This document shows positions 43,063 through 54,004 of a stretch of DNA of 64,000 nt, piece after piece. The translations under genes were made by a program, and so were the position numbers. Source of the stretch: Amblyornis subalaris (taxonomy: Eukaryota > Chordata > Aves > Passeriformes > Ptilonorhynchidae). The first letter of the stretch is position 1; each line of letters begins with the position of its first letter. The stretch is taken from NCBI GenBank assembly GCA_018881555.1, contig JACAXG010000232.1, forward strand, positions 746,042 to 810,041, in the 5' to 3' direction. Below the pieces are notes generated by a model, which saw only the letters and a list, made by a program, of their open reading frames with translations, was not told where the DNA came from and made no database searches.

Positions 43063-45885
43063 ATAACCTGAAATTTTATTCAAGTTGGAAGAAGATAAAA
43101 CAGAAATACATTAATATCTTTCTATCAATTTTAATCCTCTGACATTTATTTGGAAAACAGTAATAGTTGCAGGTATTCTGCCACATGAAAGAGAATTTTC
43201 AATTTTCCATTCATACATTTTAAAGCATCTTTGGAATGTCCCANCATTCAGAATTTCCTCCGTCCTACTAGATTTAGGTAGGATTTCTCCTTTTACTCAT
43301 GCTTATCCTGATTATATAAAGGTTTATCGCTTCCTTCATAGACGTTTTCAAGTCATATCTTTTAATCCTAAACCAGAATTTTTTAACTAACTGCCCAAAA
43401 TCATAATTTGATTAAACATCCATTTTTGATACGAATAGCACAGAAGCAAAAGGAAGTGCAGACCCAAGCTTCCCTGTATCCTGACTCCTCAGGCTGTACC
43501 ACATGTGCATAGTGGTCAGAAATGAGCCCAGGCACCACTGGCCCTGCCCGGGCCATAATTACCCCCAAGGCTCTTACGCCGACACACAATGTAATGAAGG
43601 TGTTGATTAAGTGAACTGAGAAAGTGTTTTTCAGCTGATGCAGTATTTGGGCAATAGCTGACCCTCTGTTCAGTTCTAATGGGAAAATAAATCTGTGATC
43701 GGGATTACAGTGCTCTCCCAACTGATTCGATTACTAAATGAGGCAAAACATTTTCAAGACAAAGCACTGGCTGACACTATAATGAGATGAAATTTGAGTT
43801 GTGTGTTTCTTAAACTGTTTGCTGAACGGTATTTAAAGAATAAAGGTTTTGCCATTTAAAAGCCTTTTTCTTACCTCCATTTCTAATCCTGACTGCAAAC
43901 TCAGTCCTCACATGCTCAACGTCTTGTTAGTAAATGAATAAATTCCGAAGATCTACTTTCTCCAGTTGTCTTCTCGTTCAGAGATTGACGATGTGCAACG
44001 GCAAGAGGTCTAAATTACATATTTTCATACTTTCAATTTAAGAGTCTACCGTGCTTTGTTACTTAAAAAAATAAGTCTCTCTCCTGGTCTTTGATAACTT
44101 TAAAAATGTGTTCTAAAGCAAGGTACAGCATGTCTCCCAGCAAGTTTCCTCACAGTCAGCATCTATCAGCATTCACTGAGTACCCAAAATCACCAGGTCA
44201 CTTCAATACTTTCTACTTTCTTTCACAAGATAATCCCAGTTTTCTCTTGTACTATGGAAAATTTTTCCTCCACTGAAAAAGGCATCATTTATTCACATCA
44301 TTTTAGAGTGGCACAAAAGTGGTGGTGATCACATCAACAGCAGACAAACCCAATTCTGTGAACAGTTTGAACTGTGAACATTTCAGCAAGATGAGAAAAG
44401 ACTTCTTCATTCTGTAGAGACTGTATTGTTGTATTTGATTTTGAAACTTTAGTAAATGAGAAACGTTTATTATAACCTTTGAATCTAATAAATGACTGCA
44501 CAAATAAATCCCAGTTATTTAAACTTAAAATCTTGGGCATGATGACATTCCTATTTGTAAGACAAACAATTGTGGCTTAACCACAATTGACATCTTTATA
44601 AAAATAAGGCAAACCAAGTTAATTGCAAGTGTGTCTTTTCCCCCAGATTTCATTTACATTCTTTCAGGAAACCAGACACGTAGAGAAACTGTTTGAAGAT
44701 TTAACACCAACAAAACCCTTGCTGTGGTTTATATACACATANATCTGAGGGAGCACTGCCCCTCAGAATGGCCTGTCTTTAATTCAGGTGCTTTAAGTCT
44801 GAAATGTTTTGTGGAATAGACAAGAATAAAAATGGGGAAAAAAATACAATCATGACACTCATACGGAAAATTTATGTAAAAGGATCAGTACTTGGAAAGA
44901 AATTTCTTTTCACTGTTTTGAATGTAACATGTGCACAGGCTGTCAGCCACAGGGATTATGTTTTTTATTTTTGTGATCTTGGCCAAATTTCCTAACATAG
45001 GTGGCTGTGAAAAATCATTTCAGAAGCTGAAAAAAGAGAGAGAGAAAAATAACACTCATTTATAAAGCAGAACCTGATGAAAAGTGCAGCTGACCTGTTC
45101 TCTATTGTAATTTAATCTTTGAAAGAATGATCTGCCACTAGGTATTTGCAACTTATTTCACTCAATCAAGATCAAAACTCCACTATTGCTATTTAAACAA
45201 TTCAATTTAAAAAAAAAATCCAAAACAGAAAGGAGTTGTTTTCTTTTTAGATGGTGACAAGCTGTATTAATCTGAGGTGGTACAAAGTGTTATGTTCTAG
45301 GTGTGATGAATGAGAACTGACTGGTGGTGGAGGGACACAAGGCTGTGACAGGAAGGGGACTGAGTACTGACAGAGCAGATCCATGACAGCCTGCACCACC
45401 ACAATGGCACAGAGGGGAAAAAAGCAAGGAGGTCAAATGACAAGGAAAGGTGCCCCTGGTACAACAGCAAGTTTTGTCCCTACAAGAGAAGGAAGATTTG
45501 AAGGAGTTAGCACCTGCCAGCAACAAAAAATAAAAAGCACATTGTTATAGTTATCCAGCCTGGCTGCCAGGTCTCTCTGTAGAAAATGCAGCAAAGTGTA
45601 ATATTGCCATGAGAGTTATTTTGAGAAAAAAAACATTCATTCCCACAGCAGGANGGGTATGTGCATAGAATAAAGAACAGTAATAAAGGACGCAGGAAAA
45701 ATAAATTCAATTGCATATATTGAAAAATGGTATTACATACACCAGCAGTAATTCACAGCATAAAGTTTTCCTGCAACCCAAAATAATTATGCTAGAAATA
45801 TGGAGGCAATGAGGATACAGGGAACTACGGAGTAAAATGATTTAGGCCACAATCTTGATGAACAGTAATATTAGAAAATAGGTAT
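43063..45885. other. Gene-free AT-rich region
   Basis: Unique-looking AT-rich DNA with many stops in all frames. No gene, LTR or CR1 was recognised. Confidence 0.5.
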
Positions 45886-45889
45886 TAGG

Positions 45890-46598
45890 AATAACTCCCA
45901 ATACCAGCACAGCTTGGGGGCTGACCTACTAGAGAGTAGTTCTGCTGAGAAGGGCCTGGGGGTCCTGGTGGGTGACAAGTCGATGATGAGCTGGCTGTGT
46001 GCCCTGAAGCCAGAAGGACTAATGGGATCCTGAAGAGCATCAGGAAAATGTGGCCACGAGGTTGAGGGAGGTGATCCTGTCCCTCTACTTGGCCCTGGTG
46101 AAGCCACATCTGGAGTGCTGTGTCCAGCTCTGGGCTCCTCAGTACTGAAGGAGTTACTGAAGAGAGTCCAGCAGAGGTCACAAATGACAAGGGATCTGGA
46201 GGATCTCTTTTATGAGGAGAGACTGGGCCTGGTTAGTCTGGAGAAGAGAAGACTGAGAGAAGTTTTCATTAATGCATATAAATATTTCCAAGGGTGCCAA
46301 GAGGATGGTGTCAGGCTCTGTTCAGTGGTGTCCAGCGACAGGGTGAGGAGCAATGGCCATAAACTAAAACTCAAGTAGTTTCACCTCAACATGATGAAGA
46401 ACTTCTTTCCATTGAGGGTAGCAGAGCCCTGGAACAGCTGCCCTGAGGGTGTGGAGTCTCCTTCTCTGGAGACATGTCAAACCCGGATATGTTCCTGTGC
46501 CACCTACTCCAGATGATCATGCTTTTACAGGGGGCTTGTATTGGATGATCTCCAGAGGTCCCTTCCAACCCCAGATATTCTGTGATTCTGTGAAAAAC
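45890..46598 (+). mobile_element. 5'-truncated CR1 LINE
   Basis: Plus-strand CR1 3' end. It starts in the GCTGGGGGCTGAC-like block of the reverse-transcriptase tail, continues through GAAGCCACATCTGGAGTGCTG and GGAGAAGAGAAGACTGAGAG, and ends with the CR1 3' motif CCCTTCCAACCCC and ATTCTGTGATTCTGTG. Frameshifts and stops break the frame. Confidence 0.93.
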
Positions 46599-46924
46599 TA
46601 CAACCAAACTATATTGTCTGCTAACTTAAAGAACATTAAGAGCAATGAAACTGGCAGAGGAAATTTCACTGCGCTCGTTTGGCAGAAATTCCAGTATCCT
46701 TAAATAAAGCCTAATTCTGTAAACAGGCTTTACTTTCACTCTGCTGCCTGTCCACACACACTCACTGCCCTCAGGGTCCCTGTACACAGGAACAGACCTG
46801 GACAAAGTGCTTAAGATTTATCTTGCTATTAAGGTCAATGGATCAGGAAGTTTAAATAAAACAAAGAACTTGTTACAAGTCTTAAAAATTTAGCTGCACA
46901 AAAGTAAAAGAAAAACTAACAACA

Positions 46925-47625
46925 TGTGCTGGTTTGGCTGTAAACCAGCAGGGGAAATTAACCCCCCACAAAATACCTCAAGAGATTTTAGGTCAAAATT
47001 ACAATTTTAATTAAAAAAAAAAGGTTAAAATAAATGCAGTAATACAGAAACAGTGGCTTAAACAAACCGTCGGAGTCACGGTACAACCTGACACCCTGCT
47101 GACCATAGTGGTAGCTGTGTAGTCCAGTTAGGGACTGGTTCTGCAGAAAGGCCTGGTAGTCCAGTCCTAGTAGTAGAGTGGAGTAGCTGAGTCCAATTCC
47201 GAGGGGTGGAGTAGCTAGCCGAGTCCAATTCCGAGGAGTGGAGTCCCGAGAGTGAAGTCCTGTCGAGTTGAGGGTGCTTTCTCCCATCCAAAACCCTTGT
47301 TTTATGCTGTGTTTCTCGGCTGGCACCTCCCCCAGGGACAGGGACCTTCACAATGGAAGAGGATCTTCCCGATGTTCTATTGGTTGCTTCGGTAATGAGC
47401 TTGGATGAGATGATCCCCAGGGTCCTCTGATGATCCAGGGTTCAGGCTATTAGTCAGGCTGGGTGGTGCTAATGGGCTATTAGCTGAGATCAGATAATCA
47501 GGATGGGTGGTGCTTGCTGTCAGCCAGAGTGCTTATCTCAGTTGAGATAAGGAGTCNCAGGTGTGTAATTATGAAATTTATCCAGCTTTGTGGATGGTAA
47601 TAGAATATATAACTAACCCAGGACA
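46925..47625 (-). mobile_element. Solo LTR, family 3 (701 bp), perfect CAACA duplication
   Basis: The block begins TGTGCTGG and ends CCCAGGACA on the plus strand, flanked by identical CAACA copies (46920-46924 and 47626-47630). Read on the minus strand there is a CATAAAAC TATA-like box (about 47306) and an ATTAAA signal (about 47010), so minus is the likely sense. A roughly 35-bp tandem repeat (GAGTCCAATTCCGAG units at 47186-47240) lies between them, in the position of R/U5. Confidence 0.85.
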
Positions 47626-47763
47626 CAACATTACAGATTTATTTTTTTCTGCTTTTTTATCCAATTATTTTTTATTTCCTTGGGGATGGGTTTAGAGGGG
47701 AGCTAAAAAGCAGACAAAGTATGCAATTGACTGCTACATATACAGCCAAGCTTTAATACTAGA

Positions 47764-48076
47764 TGGTTGCAGATAGGTAAAACCTTACAAAATNAAGGCC
47801 TTGTTACTCTTGTAAAATCATGGCTCACTCCTGTTACTTCGGCTAAGTAGAAAAGGACTCTGGGAATGACTCAGCTGAATTAGAGGTAGAAAAACAAGTT
47901 CTATAACCATCGTGTGTTCACATCATGGTTTATGGTGGTTGGTTGAATTATACTTGTTGTATTTCAAAGGTATGCAACTGATAAAGGCCTAACTGTTTTA
48001 AAAGGCCTGGTTTTTGCAATAAGTGGATTCCCTTTTGCACCTGCCTGGAGGGTCTGTGTTGCTCTGCTTCCCTGCA
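47764..48076 (+). repeat. 5' LTR of the provirus-like element
   Basis: 313 bp, beginning TGGTTGCAG and ending CCCTGCA. It matches the 3' LTR at all but one substitution and one extra G, apart from N bases. Short, with AATAAG near its 3' part as a possible poly(A) signal. Confidence 0.95.
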
Positions 48077-48100
48077 ATCGACACCTGAACTACGGGATAT
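48077..48100 (+). other. Position of the primer-binding site, not canonical
   Basis: Sequence just inside the 5' LTR, where retroviruses carry an 18-base tRNA complement starting TGG. Here it starts ATCGACACCTGAAC, without TGG, so the site is either mutated or uses an unrecognised primer. Confidence 0.4.
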
Positions 48101-48494
48101 CCAATCACAGTGAAGAGTTGGACTGCAATTGGGAACAAAGCCTCGCAGACCCAGAACACCGGGATATCAGATTCCAATGAAGATGCACAACTCAGCCAGG
48201 TGGTCCTTACGACCCTGGACCCCTAGACTGCAAGCAGAAAGCAGAGCTCACACCCTGCTACAACAACAGGGGACTTTATCTGTGAACCACAATCCGACGG
48301 AGGGCAATATGCCAGCACAGCCTATAAGGTCAGGTCAGTGGTATTCTTTGGACAAAGAACCAGGGGACTGTGAGTGTCCTGGGCCCTGGGGGGGTGTCCC
48401 GGTAGCATCGGTGCACTTTAAGGATATTGCAACAGATTCTCCACATTGGAGCAATTTTTATTACAAGTTAGAGAACCCTGTAACTGTTTCCTAA

Positions 48495-49640
48495 ATGAGA
48501 GACACTTTGATACTAAAAGCCCTGCACATAGCTGTGGCAGTGACTGCTGGAAAGGCTACTGATAATGAACCCGGGCCTGGATCCACGGACCGGATCCAGG
48601 AAGCGGATCGATCCTCGGCTTGGAGTGATGGACTCAGAAGGCGTGTGATGTTGCGAGCACTAGCAATGCCTCCCCGGAGCACAGGGCTCTCCCTGGAGCA
48701 CAGTGCTCCCGTCGGCACCCCTGCAGCGGCTCCTCTGCAGCGCACTTGTCTGGCCACGGCTTCTCCCCTGCAAGCAGCTCCTCTGCTGCCAGCTCCCCCC
48801 TCAGTGGCTCCTTTGCCACCTGCCCCCTTGACACCAGCCTTCCCCGATGCTGCTCCACTAGTGGTGGCCCCCTCAGCCCCCCCCGGACCCTCCAGGTCCC
48901 GCCTGCCCCTCTAAGCCCCCTGGCCAGCTGGTCCTCCCAGCCCCCACCCACCTAGAGGCAGTTTGCAGCATACCAGCCGGCTCTGTGGTCAGGCCGCCTC
49001 CTAGGGGGATGCTGCCTTTTCATAGCTATCCTGACTTCGACCCTGGATTCATGAACTATGAGCAGATGATAGATTTATACCCTACACGGAATACTGATGC
49101 TATGGCACTTCGCTGCCAGAAATGCCAAGAGGCCGCATTAAAATGCAGAGATATTTTGGTTATTATTGCGTGCCCAGCTGTTTATGAACCAGGCCGGCTA
49201 TCCACTTACAAAGACTTAGACTACACTGCTGTCAGAGACCTGCGCAGATTGGTACGGGAGAGTGGTGTGTCTTCCCATCACGTTACAGCTTACTCGGAGT
49301 CCATAAGTGCTACCTATGTTCTTACACCTAGTGATTGGAAAAACCTAATGAAAATGATACTGATCATGACACAATACACGGTTTGGCTCTCAGATTACCG
49401 TGAGTCATGCATGGCTTAGGCCGGAGCTTTGCAGCAAAGGCACCTCCTGTGTTTGTCATTCACTTAACAGGTGATGGTGTGTACTCAAACACCAGAATGC
49501 AGACAGACTATCCTCGTGATATTCATGACATCTTGTCATTCAGTTAGCAGGCGACGGTGTGTACTCAAACCTCAGAACACAGACAGGCTATCCTCGCGAT
49601 ATTTATGACACCATTANCCAGATCTCTGTCAAAACTAACT
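48495..49640 (+). pseudogene. gag remnant (proline-rich region and capsid part)
   Basis: Two open frames (48495-48914 and 48985-49419) lie in different phases. The first is Pro/Ala-rich and low-complexity, like the linker regions of gag. The second contains a capsid-type segment (DYTAVRDLRRLVRESG, LTPSDWKNLMKM) similar to class II retroviral capsids. The coding signal continues weakly to about 49640 but is broken by an 80-bp tandem duplication and stops. No zinc-knuckle (CCHC) region was seen. Not functional as read. Confidence 0.75.
49455..49614 (+). repeat. 80-bp tandem duplication in the gag remnant
   Basis: Two diverged copies, starting at 49455 and 49535, each beginning GTCATTCA and containing GTGTGTACTCAAAC and GACA(C/T)C-type ends. 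The period of 80 is not a multiple of three, so the duplication shifts the capsid frame. The copies differ at roughly a dozen positions, so it is not new. Confidence 0.85.
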
Positions 49641-50420
49641 TTGTATTTTCAGTGAGCTGTGGATTTTGACAGGACTCTTTATTGGAGAGATTCGGGGTTA
49701 TCTCTGTGTGAATGTGGTGTGTTTCTGCATGCAGATGGCATTATTAGTGCTGCTTGGCAGAAAAATTCAGCAGGTCCCTCCTTGGAAATATTTAGGGTGG
49801 ATATTAATGGAACAAAATGTGAACCACAGTAATTAACTTTAAAGCCTGATGTCAAAGCATTGCACGATTTACGAGAGTTACTGGGAGCACTTAGCTAGGC
49901 GAGGCCCACGGTAGGCTTAGCCACTCATCAATCAAAGCATTTCTTTGCTCCCTTCCCCATTAACNTTATCTGCAGAAGTTATTCTAGGTTTATATATAAT
50001 TAGCTCACAACTCTCTACTGTAAAAGCAGGCAGAATTGTGCTAGCTTTACCTGTTCGCTTGTTTCTTACCCCACAGCTTTAATAAGGTAATTTTATTGTG
50101 ATTCTTTCACCATGAAGAAACATATGACACTTCAAATAGATACAGCTATTCAGTGATTCAAGTGTAGTTATTCTTCCTTGCCATTTATGAATTGAAATTG
50201 AACTTGATATCAAAACAGTTTAAGTTGAAAGACCACAAGTGTAGCAAACATTAGCACATTCCTTTAGAATAATCTGAAACCATGACTTTGTAGCTGTTTA
50301 TATATACGTGTCAGTCTTATACACCCACTGACCTAACAGAGTTACANGTGCAAAACTCATGGCAGTATTATATAAGTAGGTCCTTGATGTTTTTTCCTTA
50401 AAAAAAATCATATATATCTG

Positions 50421-50451
<31 letters not shown>

Positions 50452-50455
50452 NTAT
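50421..50455. repeat. (CTAT)n microsatellite
   Basis: About eight CTAT units, with one N, within the AT-rich filler. Confidence 0.9.
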
Positions 50456-50935
50456 ATTATATCCCATTAGCTTTAATAGTCTAAGGTCAAATCTATTGTA
50501 CNGACAATCATGAAAAGCAGTCTTACCANCTGTGAACTGAGCAGGTTTTAAATGCAATTTGCCAAGGCATACAATGTTGTTATTTTTGGAGTACAGTTGC
50601 AATTTGGAAAATCATGCAAAATTGTGCTTATACTAGAAAAGTCCGGACTGTGAATGGATATTTTCAATAATGTTTGCAGTTACCATGAGCTAGTCTCACA
50701 ACTGAATTACATAAAATCACAACATATTTGCCACACCTTTATAATGTCTCCAGTAAATCCATGTTGTTGCTNTTTCCTTTAAGAATCCNTTGTTTGTTTG
50801 CATATTGTTCATTGATGTTTAACTGTTGTATGACAAATTTTCAGTAGCTTTCTTGTAACGATGGAGTAAAGATGATTTAAATTCTGTTNTATCTGAAACT
50901 TTTAAAGGAACACTCTCAACTCTGACTTTAGTTTT

Positions 50936-51176
50936 GTTAAATTTAAATGATGTTACTTTTAAGTTCTGTTAAGGTTAAGTTCTGTTAAGTTTAAGTGGTG
51001 TTAAATGTAAGTGATGTTAGGTTTAAGTTCAGTAATTTTATGTTCCGTTAAGTTCTATTAAGATAAATTTCTGTTCAGTCTCACTGAGGTTATCTTTAAG
51101 CTCTGTCAGGTTTACTTTCTGTTACGTTTAAGTGGCATTAAGTTTGAGTGATGTTAAGTTNAAGTTCTGTTGAAAT
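50936..51176 (+). repeat. Degenerate 16-bp minisatellite
   Basis: About 14 diverged copies of a unit close to AAGTTCTGTTAAGTTT in a continuous array. Variant units (AAGTGGTGTTAAATGT, AAGTGATGTTAGGTTT) keep the 16-base spacing. No stable coding frame. Confidence 0.85.
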
Positions 51177-51665
51177 ATGCTAATTTAAATTGAAAGATAC
51201 AGTTCTTTTGTTGTAGAGATAAAATGGAACCGACTGAAGCNATTATGATAGAGAGTTGGTGAGCAACTACTTAAGAATATAAGATAATGAGTTGTGTAGA
51301 AATATGTGAAGACGTGGTTTATTAGATCCTTAATTTTGTAGAAAATCCCGTGGGTATAAATGTTCTACATTGGTCACTTGAGATAATTATTCATAACACT
51401 TTTTGCTGTTTAACCTTCCATAGGTAGCACAGAAAAATGAGNAGCAATTCCAAGTTATGGATATTATTAATTGTAAGCTGTTTAGTGCTTTCTTTCTTGC
51501 TTTTATTTTGCTTAATTGTTGTATATGCATAGATGTGTGGAAAAATACAATCTTGACTTTTTAGAACAGTTACTGTTGCTGCATTAATGATTCTGATTAT
51601 GTTGTTAATGTCATAGCATGAATTCAGTGACCTTTTATAACGGGCATTATCCCCACGATATTACT

Positions 51666-52290
51666 TGATGTTACACATATGCATTCTTTTGGNTGTTTGC
51701 AGNTTGTTCAAGGTACCATTGACCACCTAGCTATAGATAAACTACANAGCCGGCTGCTTTACAAATTTTCACACACCATGATGTAGTTCTCTGCAAGGAC
51801 TGTATTCTTTCAAGAAACTTTCCCAACTGCCATTGATAGAGGTTTGTCTGTAGGATATGTTAGGGGAGCCCTTCCAGTTAAGGCCTTGGCTCTGGCCAAG
51901 CCCTGGCCCTTGCTGGTCAGAAGTATGCCAACAGACCCAGGCGTTTCTGCACTAGAAATGTCATCAAGTCACTTTAGCTTGCTGATCTGGCCNTCTAAAA
52001 GATGGATCCCCTTTTGAGGTACCCTTGGAAGCCTTGCCCGGGAAGGTTCTCCAGTTCCTCACTGTGAGACAGGGCTCACCAGTCACTGCAGACTCTGGGT
52101 GATGCTACAGNATTTAGGCAATTGCTGGTGTATCGTTCTAAATCACTATGCTTTCTCTCATGTGCTAACGATTACATGTATTACCTTGCTTACTTCTGCT
52201 CCGTGTGAGTTTTTTGCTTTATTACACGTATTGTCTTATTTTTATGGTGTCTTCATGTTCGTAGTGAGAGACGCATATATTATCAGAAAC
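51666..52290 (+). mobile_element. Family 1 LTR copy B, diverged, inside the provirus-like element
   Basis: Opposite orientation to copies A and C but clearly homologous. Shared blocks include TGCTTTA(C/G)AAATTTTCACACA, AAGAAACTTTCCCA, GCTCTGGCCAAGCCCTGGCC and ACTCTGGGTGATG. It begins near TGATGTTACAC (51666) and loses similarity at about 52290. No target duplication was found, so the ends are approximate. Confidence 0.75.
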
Positions 52291-52307
52291 AACAAAGAAG
52301 GGGGAAT

Positions 52308-52600
52308 GTGGCTCCTCAGGAACATTTACATAATGCAATATTTACACTAAAGTCTTTGCAGGCAGATCATCAATTTCGATCCCCGGCAGAGCGATACTGC
52401 TCTGAAGATTTACTCGTGCGGAACCAATTTCAAAAAGGTTTACGTAAGGATCCNCAATCAGGTGTGCAATGGCAAGGCCCAGCTGGTTTACTGACCTAGG
52501 GGAGAAGGTATGCATGTCTAAAGTGGTTACCTGCTCGACTGGACAAACACCAGTCGCCTCCAAGAAGACGAGGCCCAGTGAGAGGAAAAATGNTCCAATC
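52308..52600 (+). pseudogene. pol remnant: integrase C-terminal tail
   Basis: Plus-strand frame containing KSLQADHQFRSPAERYCSED, QWQGPAGLLT, a stop where a Trp is expected, then GRRYACLKWLPARL. The W-x-GP-x-LLT pattern followed by a short basic block is the class II retroviral integrase C-terminal domain. Catalytic core and reverse transcriptase are absent. Confidence 0.7.
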
Positions 52601-52765
52601 ATCGTNCAGCCCTCGTAGCCGAGCAGGACATTTGGGTAACGTAAAGTCAGCATTTCCAGCTAACGGACTCCTTGCTGCNTAAACAGCANGGCCCCTGAGC
52701 TCCAGCCATATGAGCTCTGGAACAGTAGCCATTTACTTCCAAGTGCAGAAGAAGCAGCTTTCTTC

Positions 52766-52963
52766 TTGGGGACATTGAACACTATCTTTTGTTTTCCTAT
52801 GCTGTGGGTCTCNTTTGTCAGTGGCATGGTTGTTTTTGATGGGTTTTTATTGATTGTGACCTGTATTCCATGTATCTTATCTTGTGTCCAGCAGATGACC
52901 AGTAATTGTCTTAACAAGATAATGGCTTTACAGTGCAGACTGTTTTGGCACTTGGGTACATGA
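52766..52963 (+). pseudogene. env remnant: transmembrane tail
   Basis: A 65-residue frame with a hydrophobic span (VVFDGFLLIVTCIPCILSCV) followed by a short cytoplasmic-like end, directly upstream of the 3' LTR where the env TM subunit ends. The surface subunit and fusion region are missing, so nothing functional remains. Confidence 0.55.
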
Positions 52964-52980
52964 ACTCTTCGCACAAAAAA

Positions 52981-52996
52981 CAAAGGAAGGGGGAGA
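52981..52996 (+). promoter_or_regulatory. Polypurine tract of the provirus-like element
   Basis: CAAAGGAAGGGGGAGA abuts the 3' LTR start (TGTTGCGG). This is the expected primer site for plus-strand DNA synthesis. Confidence 0.8.
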
Positions 52997-53308
52997 TGTT
53001 GCGGATAGGTAAAACCTTACAAAATGAAGGCNTTGTTACTCTTGTAAAATCATGGCTCACTCCTGTTACTTCGGCTAAGTAGAAAAGGACTCTGGGAATG
53101 ACTCAGCTGAATTAGAGGTAGAAAAACAAGTTCTATAACCATCGTGTGTTCACATCATGGTTTATGGTGGTTGGTTGAATTATACTTGTTGTATTTCAAA
53201 GGTANGCAACTGATAAAGGCCTAACTGTTTTAAAAGGCCTGGTTTTTGCAATAAGTGGATTCCCTTTTGCACCTGCCTGGAGGGTCTGTGTTGCTCTGCT
53301 TCCCTGCA
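52997..53308 (+). repeat. 3' LTR of the provirus-like element
   Basis: 312 bp, TGTTGCGG to CCCTGCA, followed directly by the CTAGA duplication. About 99% identical to the 5' LTR. Confidence 0.95.
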
Positions 53309-53313
53309 CTAGA

Positions 53314-53999
53314 CAAGTTGTTCCAGGAGCAGAAGTCTTGCAGTTCAGCTCCCTGTTGATTTGTGTCCTGTGTCCCATACACCTCACCCTGGTTCTACTC
53401 TTATACCTCCTGTATTCCAGTCCTTCAAGGCCATTTCTATTTACATTTTCATATCCCAAGGTTTCCTTCTTAATACCTCCACTATTGCCTTCCCGAGACA
53501 GAACCAGCAGCTCCCTGGCTCTCTGGGAGCTCTGCAGACCTGTGACTGAAAGCTCAGCACACTCCTGTTCTTCTCAAGAGGGATTCAGTCTGGCCTCTCC
53601 TTGATCCAGCCAGCACACTGGAAACCACTTTAAATCCACAACAAGGGCTTCAGGCTTGGTTGATTGATTCAAATAGTGAAAGGGAAAGTATTTTCAGAAG
53701 GAAGGCAAAGCATCCCAAAATATTTCAGCAAGAACTTTTAAAAAATCCCAAACTTGATCTCTCCCCACAAAGGCCCAAAGTCCTTCCCAGTGGGGCCGAC
53801 TGACCAAAACAAGTTGACAGCGTTAAAAACTGGTGAAGTAGAATCTGGTCATTTCCAGCTGTCAGATGCCATCAAAGGAAAATGAAATAAATCCTGAACA
53901 AAAATCCTTCTCCAGCCCCTCCTGATGTGCAGGCAGGGTTGTATTAGTTAGACAACACAGAAAGAAAGGATGCCAGGTGGTAGGAATGAAAGGAAGTTT
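53314..53999. other. Unassigned sequence between two retroviral insertions
   Basis: No gene or repeat was recognised. Confidence 0.45.
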
Positions 54000-54004
54000 T
54001 CCAC

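Larger units (their letters stand above)
49641..51665. other. AT-rich non-coding filler inside the provirus-like element
   Basis: About 2 kb where pro and pol should be. It is AT-rich with stops in every frame and no reverse-transcriptase motif in any frame, and contains a CTAT microsatellite and a 16-bp minisatellite. It looks like non-viral sequence, or viral sequence decayed beyond recognition. Confidence 0.6.
47764..53308 (+). mobile_element. Provirus-like element with two LTRs and gutted interior
   Basis: A 5545-bp unit bounded by near-identical LTRs and by the 5-bp duplication CTAGA (47759-47763 and 53309-53313). A purine tract precedes the 3' LTR. From 5' to 3' the interior holds a leader, a gag fragment with a broken capsid region, about 2 kb of AT-rich non-coding DNA, an older LTR of another family, an integrase tail with a stop, and the env transmembrane tail. 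Protease, reverse transcriptase and most of env are absent. The capsid, integrase and TM tails look class II (betaretrovirus-like). It cannot make its own enzymes, so if mobile it needed a helper. The LTR pair shows one base change and one indel, which implies a recent insertion. Confidence 0.88.

Noticed and set aside
50936..51176. Possible CRISPR-like or coding repeat array
   Set aside because: Units are contiguous, degenerate and 16 bp long, with no spacers and no open frame; it is a minisatellite in a bird genome.
47764..53308. An intact provirus able to replicate
   Set aside because: No protease or reverse transcriptase, only tails of integrase and env, gag frame broken by an out-of-frame duplication and stops.
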